Shown one piece after another: positions 1-5,456 of a stretch of DNA of 10,333 nucleotides; positions within the stretch are counted from its first letter, which is position 1; each line of letters begins with the position of its first letter. The stretch is from assembly GCA_041674525.1 (NCBI GenBank), contig JBAYVN010000079.1, positions 1 to 10,333 on the forward strand. Direction: 5' to 3'. Source of the DNA: SHYQ01 sp041674525 (lineage in GTDB: Bacteria; Chloroflexota; Dehalococcoidia; UBA2979). The notes under the pieces are model-generated. The model saw only the letters and a list, made by a program, of their open reading frames with translations, did not search any database and was not told the DNA's origin. The translations under genes were made by a program, and so were the position numbers.

Positions 1-6
1 GACACC

Positions 7-924
7 ATGCCGCTCGACCCGCTCGCACAGGCCTGGCTGGATGAACAGGCGGCCCGCGGACTGCCGCCCACGCACCTGAGCACGCCCGAGGCCGTGCGTG
101 CCTCCCGCATCCCGACGCCGCCCGGACCTGAGGTGCACCGCGTCACCGACATGCAGCTCGCCGGGCCGGACGGGCCGGTCCCCGTGCGCATCTACTGGCC
201 GAGTGAGGCGCCGGTGCTGCCGATCCTCGTCTGGTACCACGGCGGCGGCTGGGTGGTGGGGACGCTGGACCTCGCGGACTCCACCGCGCGCCGCCTCTGC
301 ACGCTGGCGGAGTGCATCGTGATCTCGGTCGACTACCGGCTGGCGCCGGAGCACCCGTACCCCGCGGGCCGCGATGACGCGTATGCCGCCGTCGTCTGGG
401 CGTACCAGAACGCGCGCCGCTTCGGCGGGGACGCCTCGCGGATCGCCGTCGGGGGCGACTCGGCGGGCGGCAACCTCGCTGCGGTGGTGGCGCAGATGGT
501 GCGGGACCGCGCGGGTTTCCCCCTGCGCAGCCAGGTGCTGATCTACCCGGTCACGGACGCCTCCATGGATACCGCCTCGTTCCGCGAGAACCTCGGGTAT
601 GGCCTGACCCCGGACTCCATGGCGTGGTACTGGAACCACTACGCCCCGCAGGGCGTGGATCGCGCGGAGCCGTACCTGTCGCCGCTGCGTGCCCCCAGCC
701 TCCAGGGGCTGCCCCCGGCGTACGTCGCGACGGCGGAGTTCGACCCCCTGCGCGACGAGGGCAACGCCTACGCCGACGCGCTGCGCGCCGCCGGCGTGCC
801 CGTAGCGTCCGAGTGCTTCGCGGGGCAGATCCACACGTTCTTCGTGAACGCGCACTACTTCCCGGCGGGGATGCGCGCAGTGGAGACGGCCGCCGCGCAC
901 CTGCGGAGCGCGTTCGCCGGCTAG
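7..924 (+). CDS. alpha/beta hydrolase, HSL-family esterase/lipase
   Basis: This is a 305-aa serine hydrolase of the hormone-sensitive-lipase (bacterial HSL, family IV) group, which cleaves carboxylic esters, usually short-chain acyl esters. The oxyanion-hole motif HGGG is at residues 78-81. The nucleophile elbow GDSAGG is at 150-155, with Ser152 as nucleophile. Asp246 in the segment EFDPLRDEG and His276 in GQIHTFF complete the triad. The length is normal for the family (about 300-320 aa) and I see no signal peptide, so it is probably cytoplasmic. The N-terminus (MPLDPLAQAWLDEQAARG) looks like that of family members, which supports ATG 7, but only six bases precede it, so an upstream start and the promoter cannot be judged. 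It is convergent with the CBS-domain gene. The family call is firm; the physiological substrate is unknown. Confidence 0.93.
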   Translation: MPLDPLAQAWLDEQAARGLPPTHLSTPEAVRASRIPTPPGPEVHRVTDMQLAGPDGPVPVRIYWPSEAPVLPILVWYHGGGWVVGTLDLADSTARRLCTLAECIVISVDYRLAPEHPYPAGRDDAYAAVVWAYQNARRFGGDASRIAVGGDSAGGNLAAVVAQMVRDRAGFPLRSQVLIYPVTDASMDTASFRENLGYGLTPDSMAWYWNHYAPQGVDRAEPYLSPLRAPSLQGLPPAYVATAEFDPLRDEGNAYADALRAAGVPVASECFAGQIHTFFVNAHYFPAGMRAVETAAAHLRSAFAG

Positions 925-943
925 CCGCCCGCGAGGTGACGGG

Positions 944-958
944 GGGCGCAGCGCGCCC
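944..958. terminator. possible bidirectional terminator hairpin
   Basis: A perfect 6-bp inverted repeat, gggcgc-agc-gcgccc, lies in the 33-nt gap between the convergent alpha/beta hydrolase and CBS-domain genes; its last base is the last base of the CBS-gene stop codon. No T-tract follows on either strand, so it is not a classical intrinsic terminator. The call rests on its position and on the habit of high-GC bacteria of using hairpins without a T-tract. Confidence 0.3.
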
Positions 959-1467
959 TACGCCGCGCTCGGCAGCACGCAGACGAGCATCCCGCGCAGG
1001 AGATCGCGCGTGGTGACGATGCCCACCACCCGGTGCTCTTCGTCCACCACAGGAAGTGCGGAAATGCTCCGCTCGAGGATGAGCGCCGCGGCCTCCTCGA
1101 TGGGCGCATCGCGCGGAATCGTGATCATGTCGAAGTGCGCGACCTGGAGCACCCGCCGCTGCATCGCCTCTTCGTCGTGGCGAGAGGGGTTGCCGCGCGC
1201 CGCGGCCGGGCTGAGGCGATGCGCGATGTCGCGATCGGACACGATGGCCACCACCCGCCCGCGATCGGCGACGAGCAGGTGATGCACGCCGTGCGAGGAC
1301 ATGGTGGCGCGGGCCTCCCAGAGGCGCGCCCCCGGCGGGATGGTCACGAGCGGGGCGGACATCAGTGCGCCCACGGTCACGCCCGAGGCGGGGTCCTCGA
1401 TCTGGTCGATCTGGTCGGTCTGGTCGCTCTGGTCATGCCGGTCGTCGATCGGTCGAGGCGTGTCCAT
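958..1467 (-). CDS. tandem CBS-domain protein
   Basis: This 169-aa protein consists of one pair of CBS domains (a Bateman module) and little else. CBS1 covers about residues 31-86 (VGALMSAPLVTIPPGARLWEA through VAIVSDRDIAHRL). CBS2 covers about 105-160 (VAHFDMITIPRDAPIEEAA through VVGIVTTRDLLRG). Such pairs usually bind adenine nucleotides (AMP, ATP, SAM) and act as sensors; no partner catalytic domain is fused here. Residues 11-25 are a low-complexity, acidic run of xDQ tripeptides encoded by a 9-bp repeat, so the N-terminus is probably disordered. ATG 1467 has a GGGGAG ribosome-binding site about 8 nt upstream. The gene lies 116 nt downstream of oligoribonuclease on the same strand, with a hairpin and a possible promoter between them. 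The ligand is unknown. Confidence 0.9.
   Translation of the reverse strand: MDTPRPIDDRHDQSDQTDQIDQIEDPASGVTVGALMSAPLVTIPPGARLWEARATMSSHGVHHLLVADRGRVVAIVSDRDIAHRLSPAAARGNPSRHDEEAMQRRVLQVAHFDMITIPRDAPIEEAAALILERSISALPVVDEEHRVVGIVTTRDLLRGMLVCVLPSAA
1399..1443 (-). repeat. 9-bp in-frame minisatellite in the CBS gene
   Basis: On the + strand the unit gatctggtc occurs as gatctggtc, gatctggtc, ggtctggtc and gctctggtc (1399-1434), followed by a degenerate fifth copy, atgccggtc (1435-1443). The period of 9 keeps the reading frame, so copy-number change would only lengthen or shorten an xDQ tripeptide run (HDQ-SDQ-TDQ-IDQ) before CBS1. Confidence 0.85.
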
Positions 1468-1505
1468 GGCCTGCTCCCCGGCGACCGCTGCGCCGCCTTA
1501 CCCGG

Positions 1506-1511
1506 AGTATC
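1506..1511 (-). promoter_or_regulatory. possible -10 element for the CBS gene
   Basis: On the minus strand GATACT sits 38 nt upstream of the CBS start, which would give a leader of about 30 nt carrying the ribosome-binding site. No convincing -35 is visible at 16-18 nt. This would let the CBS gene be expressed apart from oligoribonuclease. Confidence 0.3.
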
Positions 1512-1534
1512 GGCAGGCCGGGGCTCGGCGCGCA

Positions 1535-1552
1535 GTGCCGCGTGCGCGGCAC
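1535..1552 (-). terminator. GC-rich hairpin between orn and the CBS gene
   Basis: A perfect 7-bp stem with a 4-nt loop (gtgccgc-gtgc-gcggcac) lies 31 nt after the oligoribonuclease stop and upstream of the possible CBS promoter. There is no T-tract. It could terminate or stabilise the orn transcript; the sequence alone does not decide this. Confidence 0.35.
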
Positions 1553-1583
1553 CCGAGGTGGGCGTCCGTCTCCGGGGCGGCCG

Positions 1584-2189
1584 CTAGCTTCCGGTGCGCG
1601 AGGCCGCGGCCTCGGCTGCCCCGGGTGCCGCCGGCGGCGGGGGCGGGGGCAGAAAGAGGTGCTCGCGGTACCAGCGCAGCTCCTCCACGCTCTCGCGGAT
1701 GTCGTCCAGCGCCTTGTGCGCCTGCTTCTTCTCGGGCGGCGTGGGGCCGCCGGGGTACCAGCGGCGGACCAGCTCCTTGATCGTGCTCACGTCCACGTTC
1801 CGGTAGTGCAGGTACGCCTCCACCTTCGGCATCTCGCGCCGGAGGAAGCGGCGGTCCTGCGCGATGGAGTTCCCCGCGAGCGGCGACTGACCCTTGCGCA
1901 CCCACTTCCGGATGAACGCCAGCGTCTGGCGCTCCGCGTCCTCGATGGTCACGCCCTCGTCGGCGATGCGCTGGATCAGCCCGGAGGCGCCGTGCGTGCC
2001 CCGGTTCCATGCGTCCATCAGCGCCAGCTCATCCTCGGTGCGGCGGATGGCCAGTACCGGCCCCTCCGCCAGCACCTCGAGGTTCGCGTCGGTGACCAGC
2101 GACGCGATCTCGATGATCACGTGGCGGTCGGGCTCGAGCCCGGTCATCTCCAGGTCGAGCCAGACGAGGTTGAGGGGATCCCTTGCCAT
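1584..2189 (-). CDS. orn: oligoribonuclease (DEDDh 3'-5' exoribonuclease)
   Basis: Orn degrades RNA dinucleotides, including the cyclic-di-GMP breakdown product pGpG, to mononucleotides in the cytoplasm. Read from ATG 2189 the protein is 201 aa. The Exo I motif has Asp12 and Glu14 (VWLDLEMTGL). Exo II has Asp112 (NSIAQDRRFL). Exo III has His158 with Asp162/Asp163 (HKALDDIRESVEEL). These numbers match those known for proteobacterial Orn, which favours ATG 2189 over the GTG two codons upstream. The -10 box placed 7 nt before ATG 2189 agrees. The last 20 or so residues, from a run of six prolines, extend past the usual Orn end and are probably disordered. It is divergent from the FKBP gene. Function is assigned with high confidence. 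Confidence 0.95.
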   Translation of the reverse strand: MARDPLNLVWLDLEMTGLEPDRHVIIEIASLVTDANLEVLAEGPVLAIRRTEDELALMDAWNRGTHGASGLIQRIADEGVTIEDAERQTLAFIRKWVRKGQSPLAGNSIAQDRRFLRREMPKVEAYLHYRNVDVSTIKELVRRWYPGGPTPPEKKQAHKALDDIRESVEELRWYREHLFLPPPPPPAAPGAAEAAASRTGS

Positions 2190-2196
2190 GAGCACG

Positions 2197-2226
2197 AGCC
2201 TACGCGCACCGCGGCGTTCGCGTCAC
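2197..2226 (-). promoter_or_regulatory. leaderless promoter of orn
   Basis: Reading the minus strand, -35 GTGACG (2221-2226), an 18-bp spacer and -10 TAGGCT (2197-2202) are followed by 7 nt and then ATG 2189. Transcription would begin at or next to the start codon, and no Shine-Dalgarno sequence is present. The -35 matches TTGACG in five of six positions. Confidence 0.55.
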
Positions 2227-2260
2227 CCGCAGGCTCATGCGCCGGCACGATGCCCGCGGC

Positions 2261-2289
2261 AGGACGCTTTCGCGAGGCTGCGGTACGGT
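2261..2289 (+). promoter_or_regulatory. leaderless promoter of the FKBP gene
   Basis: -35 AGGACG (2261-2266), a 17-bp spacer and -10 TACGGT (2284-2289) are followed by 6 nt and ATG 2296. There is no Shine-Dalgarno sequence before the ATG. The arrangement mirrors that of the divergent orn promoter, with 34 bp between the two -35 boxes. Confidence 0.5.
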
Positions 2290-2295
2290 GGAACC

Positions 2296-2868
2296 ATGGA
2301 CATTCGCAGGGTTCAGGGACAGATGGGGGCCGGTCGCGCGCTGGTGGTGATCATGGCGCTGACGGCGATGGGGTTCGCTTCCGCGTGCGGGTCAGGCGGG
2401 GGCGCGGCGTCGTCCTCGGCCACGCCGGCCGCGACGGCAACACGAGCGGGACAGGGGGGTCGCGTGGTCAAGGCGGGTGACAAGGTGACCGTGCATTACA
2501 CGGGCACGCTGGACGACGGCAAGCAGTTCGACTCCTCGAAGGGGGGCGATCCGCTCAAGTTCACGGTGGGCGCCGGGCAGATGATCCCGGGCTTCGACCG
2601 CGCCGTGCTGGGCATGGAGGTCGGGAAGTCCGTGAAGGTCCACCTCGACCCGAAGGACGCCTACGGGGAGCGCAGCGAGAGCCTGATCGTGAAGGTCCCG
2701 GCGGACCAGGCCCCTCCCGGCCTGACCGTGGGGACACGGGTCGCCTACGGCGGCCGCCCGGCCACGATCACCGCCGTGACGCCCGAGGGCGTCACCGTGG
2801 ACACCAACCACGAACTGGCCGGCCAGGCGCTCAACTTCGAGATCGAGCTGGTATCGATCGACAACTAG
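2296..2868 (+). CDS. FKBP-type peptidyl-prolyl isomerase lipoprotein, SlyD-like
   Basis: This 190-aa protein is a predicted exported prolyl cis-trans isomerase. A basic n-region (MDIRRVQGQMGAGR), a hydrophobic stretch and the lipobox FASAC place the lipidated cysteine at residue 31, so it should sit on the outer face of the cytoplasmic membrane. A Ser/Ala/Gly-rich linker follows to about residue 55. The FKBP domain starts at VKAGDKVTVHYTGTL (58-72), continues with DGKQFDSS (74-81) and MIPGFDRAVLGM (96-107), and carries an inserted flap (IF-like) segment at about 123-168. It ends with the SlyD signature NHELAGQALNFEIEL (171-185). The IF insert suggests foldase activity on unfolded exported proteins. 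The His-rich metal-binding tail of E. coli SlyD is absent. The -3 residue of the lipobox is Ala rather than Leu, so lipidation is likely but not certain. It is convergent with the DUF4170 gene, with only 5 nt between stops. Confidence 0.9.
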   Translation: MDIRRVQGQMGAGRALVVIMALTAMGFASACGSGGGAASSSATPAATATRAGQGGRVVKAGDKVTVHYTGTLDDGKQFDSSKGGDPLKFTVGAGQMIPGFDRAVLGMEVGKSVKVHLDPKDAYGERSESLIVKVPADQAPPGLTVGTRVAYGGRPATITAVTPEGVTVDTNHELAGQALNFEIELVSIDN

Positions 2869-2873
2869 GGCCA

Positions 2874-3131
2874 TCACCCCGGCACCTGGCACCGGGACTC
2901 ATCTCGAGGGACCCGCGGGGCCCCCGGCAGGGGCCCTGCCCCGCCCGCCCGCTCGTCCGCCTCGACGATGAAGTACCGCACCGTCGCGAAGTCGAGCGAC
3001 GTGCGGGAGCGGGCCGACCACTCGGAGAGCGCCTCCTCGTACGTCGCGAAGGGGCCCGCCGCCGGATCCTCCCGCAGCAGGCGCCGGAACGTGGTGTCCT
3101 CGTACATCCCGCCCACGACATAAAATCGCAT
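2874..3131 (-). CDS. DUF4170-like small protein
   Basis: This 85-aa protein of unknown function resembles the DUF4170 family, best known from alphaproteobacteria. The matching part is residues 1-57: the opening MRFYVVGGMYEDTTFRRL, then GPFATYEEALSEWSARS, then VRYFIVEAD. The remaining 28 residues are Gly/Pro/Arg-rich and not recognisable. ATG 3131 is chosen over an upstream in-frame start at 3218 because the family fold begins there and GAGGTGGA lies about 7 nt upstream; the longer version would also overlap the macro-domain start region. It is divergent from the macro-domain gene (85 nt between start codons) and convergent with the FKBP gene. The family assignment is from memory of the conserved motif; no function is known. 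Confidence 0.75.
   Translation of the reverse strand: MRFYVVGGMYEDTTFRRLLREDPAAGPFATYEEALSEWSARSRTSLDFATVRYFIVEADERAGGAGPLPGAPRVPRDESRCQVPG
2915..2944. terminator. long GC hairpin, possible terminator of the FKBP gene
   Basis: Outer arms gcggggc (2915-2921) and gccccgc (2938-2944) pair perfectly. Inside them cccc (2922-2925) pairs with gggg (2930-2933) across a ggca loop. It begins 46 nt after the FKBP stop, inside the unconserved 3' end of the convergent DUF4170 gene. No T-tract follows. The gap between the two genes has no room for a terminator, so one inside the neighbouring gene is plausible. Confidence 0.35.
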
Positions 3132-3216
3132 CGCCGCTCCACCTCGTACCATCTCGTCGCAATCATCATCGCTCACCCCGCGCGGCGGCGGAGTGGGGCG
3201 ACGCCGGGGAGGACCC

Positions 3217-3870
3217 ATGCCGGAGCAGCCTGCCCGCTGGCTCGACCGCGTCGAGGTGGTTCACGGGGACATCACCCTGCTCCAGGTGGACGCGATCGTG
3301 AACGCCGCGAACGCCACGCTGCTCGGAGGCGGTGGGGTGGATGGTGCGATCCACCGTGCGGCCGGCCCCCGGCTGCTGGCGGAGTGTCGGCTCCTCGGCG
3401 GGTGCGACCCCGGGGAGGCGAAGGTCACCGCGGGCTACGACCTCGCCGCGCGGTGGGTGATTCACACCGTGGGGCCGATCTGGCGCGGCGGGGGGCACGG
3501 CGAGGAGGGGACGCTCGCCTCCTGCTACCGTCACGCGCTCATGCGGGCCCGGGAGCTGGGCGCGGCGAGCGTCGCCTTTCCCTCGATCGCCACCGGAGCC
3601 TACGGCTTCCCGCTGGACCGGGCGCTCCCGATCGCCCTCCGCGAGGTGCGCGGCCACCTGCGGGCGGAAGCGCTGCCGGAGCGGGTGGTGTTCGCCTGCC
3701 TCGACGCCTCGACGCCTCGACGCCCCGACGTTCCAGGCGTACCGCGCTCGCGTCTTCGGGTAGACTGGAACGACCAGCGGAGGGAACGCGATGCCCATCT
3801 ACGAGTACTACTGCGGCGACTGCAACGGCGTGTTCGAGCTCCTGCGCCCCGTGCGGCAGGCGGCGATTGA
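3217..3870 (+). CDS. macro-domain protein (MacroD/YmdB type), C-terminus frameshifted by an 8-bp repeat
   Basis: Macro domains of this class hydrolyse O-acetyl-ADP-ribose or remove mono-ADP-ribose from proteins. The observed frame gives 217 aa. Diagnostic motifs are GDIT (17-20), NAAN (29-32), the catalytic loop GGGGVDGAIHRAAG (37-50), VIHTVGPIW (81-89) and the phosphate loop SIATGAYGFP (123-132). The last strand is intact (ERVVFACLDA, 155-164), but then a tandem 8-bp repeat shifts the frame. The expected final helix, readable in another frame as PTFQAYRARVFG ending at 3763, is replaced by a basic, Arg-rich tail that runs 80 nt into the FmdB gene. ATG 3217 is preferred to 3193: GGGGAGGA lies 3 nt upstream and homologues begin close to it. 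The ADP-ribose-binding core should be intact. The shift could be genuine variation, decay or a sequencing error. Confidence 0.88.
   Translation: MPEQPARWLDRVEVVHGDITLLQVDAIVNAANATLLGGGGVDGAIHRAAGPRLLAECRLLGGCDPGEAKVTAGYDLAARWVIHTVGPIWRGGGHGEEGTLASCYRHALMRARELGAASVAFPSIATGAYGFPLDRALPIALREVRGHLRAEALPERVVFACLDASTPRRPDVPGVPRSRLRVDWNDQRRERDAHLRVLLRRLQRRVRAPAPRAAGGD
3699..3730 (+). repeat. 8-bp tandem repeat, four copies, inside the macro gene
   Basis: cctcgacg occurs three times in a row (3699-3706, 3707-3714, 3715-3722), followed by the variant ccccgacg (3723-3730). Because 8 is not a multiple of 3, each gain or loss changes the downstream frame. Two copies (or five) restore the canonical macro-domain C-terminus with its stop at 3761-3763; the present four do not. 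Confidence 0.95.
3761..3766 (+). promoter_or_regulatory. possible -10 element for the FmdB gene
   Basis: TAGACT lies 24 nt before ATG 3791, and its first three bases are the stop codon of the canonical macro frame. It has the TANNNT form of the other -10 boxes here; the -35 region is weak. Transcription from about 3773 would include the GGAGGG ribosome-binding site at 3779-3784. Confidence 0.35.
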
Positions 3871-4306
3871 CCAGCCGTGCCCCGAGTGCGACACCCAGTC
3901 GAAGCGCATCGTCTCCCGGGACTTCGCGGCCTTCACCTTCCGGGACGGCTATCCCCGCCGCATCCCCGACGACGGCTCCTACTACCACATGGGGCAGAGG
4001 GTCTCGCGGGCGATCACCCACAGCGGCGACGGGTACACCCACCCGGAGCTCGCGGATCACGAGCCCGTCAGGTCGCCCGAGGTGGAGGAGATCGAGAAGT
4101 TCGAGGCCCTGCAGGAGGCGAAGTCCCGCGAGGACAAGCAGATCGTGGGCCGCATCGTGGATGACACCGTCCGCGAGGAGGCCCGCATCAGGCGCCGCCT
4201 GAAGACGACGAAGGGCACCCCGGCGCAGGAGCGCGCGAAGCAGGGGGCCCTGAAGGCGGAGCGCGAGCTCACCACGAAGAAGGCCGTTCTGGAGGATCCC
4301 TCCTAG
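3791..4306 (+). CDS. FmdB-family zinc-ribbon protein
   Basis: This 171-aa protein begins with the FmdB/putative regulatory zinc-ribbon domain: MPIYEYYCGDC, with Cys8, Cys11, Cys30 and Cys33 as two CxxC knuckles and the conserved IVSRDFAAFTFRDGYPR after them. FmdB domains are typically 60-110 aa. Here a C-terminal part of about 100 residues is added, rich in Glu, Lys and Arg and predicted helical (roughly 92-170: VEEIEKFEALQEAKSREDKQ onward). FmdB was named after a putative regulator of a formamidase operon, but most members have no proven role, so no specific function is claimed. The start has a good GGAGGG site 6 nt upstream. Its first 80 nt are overlapped by the frameshifted macro-domain ORF; with the macro frame corrected the two genes would be 27 nt apart, as in a normal operon. 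Confidence 0.85.
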   Translation: MPIYEYYCGDCNGVFELLRPVRQAAIDQPCPECDTQSKRIVSRDFAAFTFRDGYPRRIPDDGSYYHMGQRVSRAITHSGDGYTHPELADHEPVRSPEVEEIEKFEALQEAKSREDKQIVGRIVDDTVREEARIRRRLKTTKGTPAQERAKQGALKAERELTTKKAVLEDPS

Positions 4307-4339
4307 GCCAGAGGCGGCCCCCGGACTGCCCCCGGGGGG

Positions 4340-4345
4340 TATACT
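4340..4345 (+). promoter_or_regulatory. possible -10 element for the aldo/keto reductase gene
   Basis: TATACT follows a run of six G and is the best -10 match in the window. The -35 region 17 nt upstream is C-rich and does not match TTGACA. A start near 4352 would give a leader of about 118 nt before ATG 4470. Confidence 0.45.
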
Positions 4346-4369
4346 CGGCACTCGCACATCGGCATACCA

Positions 4370-4436
4370 GGCACCGGAAATCATCGCGCCGGGCGCGGTT
4401 CGCATGGCTGCGGCACGCTCCCGCGCTCCCGGTGCC
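4370..4436 (+). other. leader with nested inverted repeats before the aldo/keto reductase
   Basis: Eight-base arms ggcaccgg (4370-4377) and ccggtgcc (4429-4436) enclose a second GC palindrome, cgcgcc-g-ggcgcg (4385-4397). It lies between the TATACT box and the ribosome-binding site. In DNA this GC-rich, inverted repeats of this size can arise by chance, and I recognise no known riboswitch class. Confidence 0.3.
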
Positions 4437-4438
4437 GT

Positions 4439-4457
4439 CACACGAAGCCACACGAAG
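4439..4457 (+). repeat. 10-bp-period direct repeat at the ribosome-binding site
   Basis: cacacgaag occurs at 4439-4447 and 4449-4457. The second copy runs into the AAGGGG sequence that probably serves as the Shine-Dalgarno site for ATG 4470. Confidence 0.5.
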
Positions 4458-4469
4458 GGGATGGGGAAG

Positions 4470-5411
4470 ATGGAATACCGCAACCTCGGGCGCTCCGGCC
4501 TGCAGGTCTCGATCGTCGGCATCGGCACGAACAACTTCGGCGGGCGCATGGACGCGGCGGCGACCGCGCTGGTGGTGAACGAGGCGCTGGACCTGGGCAT
4601 CAACCTCTTCGACGAGGCGGACGTCTACGGCGGTCGCGGCAAGTCCGAGGAGTTCTTCGGCGCCGCCCTGAAGGGGCGCCGCCACGAGGCGGTGATCGCC
4701 ACCAAGTTCGGCATGGCCATGGGCTCCGGCCCGATGCAGGGCGGCGGCTCCCGACGGTGGATCGTGCAGGCCGCGGAGGACTCCCTGCGCCGCATGCAGA
4801 CCGACTACATCGACCTCTACCAGATGCACCGCCCGGATCCCAACACCCCGATCGAGGAGACGCTGCGGGCGCTGGATGACCTGGTCTCGTCCGGCAAGGT
4901 GCGGTACATCGGCTCCTCGAACTTCGCGGGCTGGCAGCTCGCGGAGGCGGAGTTCACCGCGCGCGCGAACCACTTCGTGCCGTTCGTGAGCTCGCAGGTG
5001 GAGTACAGCCTGCTCAACCGCAGCGTGGAGTCCGAGGTCGTCCCGGCCATCGAGCGCTACGAGCAGAGCATGCTGCCGTACTACCCGCTGGCCAGCGGGA
5101 TGCTGACCGGCAAGTACCGCCCGGGCCAGGACGCGCCGGCGGGGACACGCCTGGCGGCCGCCGGGCCGCAGAGCCAGCGCTTCCTGAACGAGCGCAACCT
5201 CGCCACCGCGCAGGCGCTCGAGGAATGGGCGCAGGTCCGCGGGCACACGCTGCTGGAGCTCGCCTTCTCGTGGCTGGCGACGAAGCCGTATGTCGGCAGC
5301 GTGATCGCCGGCGCCACGAAGCCGGAGCAGGTCCGCGCCAACGCGAGTGCCGCGGAGTGGCGCCTGACCGCGGAGGAGATGGACGAGGTGGACGCCCTGA
5401 CGCGAGCGTAG
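4470..5411 (+). CDS. aldo/keto reductase
   Basis: This 313-aa (beta/alpha)8-barrel enzyme is a predicted NAD(P)H-dependent carbonyl reductase of the aldo/keto reductase superfamily, of the YghZ/Kv-beta-like type. The catalytic tetrad is Asp48 and Tyr53 (NLFDEADVYGG), Lys79 (VIATKFG) and His120 (DLYQMHRPD). The cofactor-binding segment is near the C-terminus (SVIAGATKPEQVRAN, 277-291). YIGSSNFAGWQL (147-158) and QVEYSLLNRSVESEVVPA (176-193) are also typical. ATG 4470 is preferred: homologues begin with MEYRNLGRSGLQVS, and AAGGGG lies 9 nt upstream. ATG 4461 has its purine run touching the start codon, and 4404 would add a Ser/Arg-rich leader unlike the family. The substrate cannot be told from sequence. 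It is convergent with the CoA-transferase gene. Confidence 0.93.
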   Translation: MEYRNLGRSGLQVSIVGIGTNNFGGRMDAAATALVVNEALDLGINLFDEADVYGGRGKSEEFFGAALKGRRHEAVIATKFGMAMGSGPMQGGGSRRWIVQAAEDSLRRMQTDYIDLYQMHRPDPNTPIEETLRALDDLVSSGKVRYIGSSNFAGWQLAEAEFTARANHFVPFVSSQVEYSLLNRSVESEVVPAIERYEQSMLPYYPLASGMLTGKYRPGQDAPAGTRLAAAGPQSQRFLNERNLATAQALEEWAQVRGHTLLELAFSWLATKPYVGSVIAGATKPEQVRANASAAEWRLTAEEMDEVDALTRA

Positions 5412-5456
5412 TGCCCCTGCTGCGTTCGCCGGCGATCGCCTCGCGACCGCGCGTGG

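Noticed and set aside
1365..2480. 371-codon open frame on the + strand
   Set aside because: It is antisense to oligoribonuclease, which has all its catalytic motifs, and it runs into the FKBP gene in the wrong frame.
4318..4338. ccccc/ggggg pairing after the FmdB stop as a terminator
   Set aside because: The arms are homopolymer runs that could pair in many registers, and the T-containing stretch after them is better explained as the TATACT promoter box.
3539..4603. 354-codon open frame on the minus strand
   Set aside because: It is a shadow of the macro, FmdB and aldo/keto reductase genes, with no family-like segment.
5412..5456. ggcgatcgcc palindrome (5431-5440) between convergent genes as a terminator, or as a GCGATCGC repeat of the cyanobacterial HIP1 kind
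   Set aside because: The stem is at most 4 bp with a minimal loop and no T-tract. A single GCGATCGC in GC-rich DNA is expected by chance and nothing else here is cyanobacterial.
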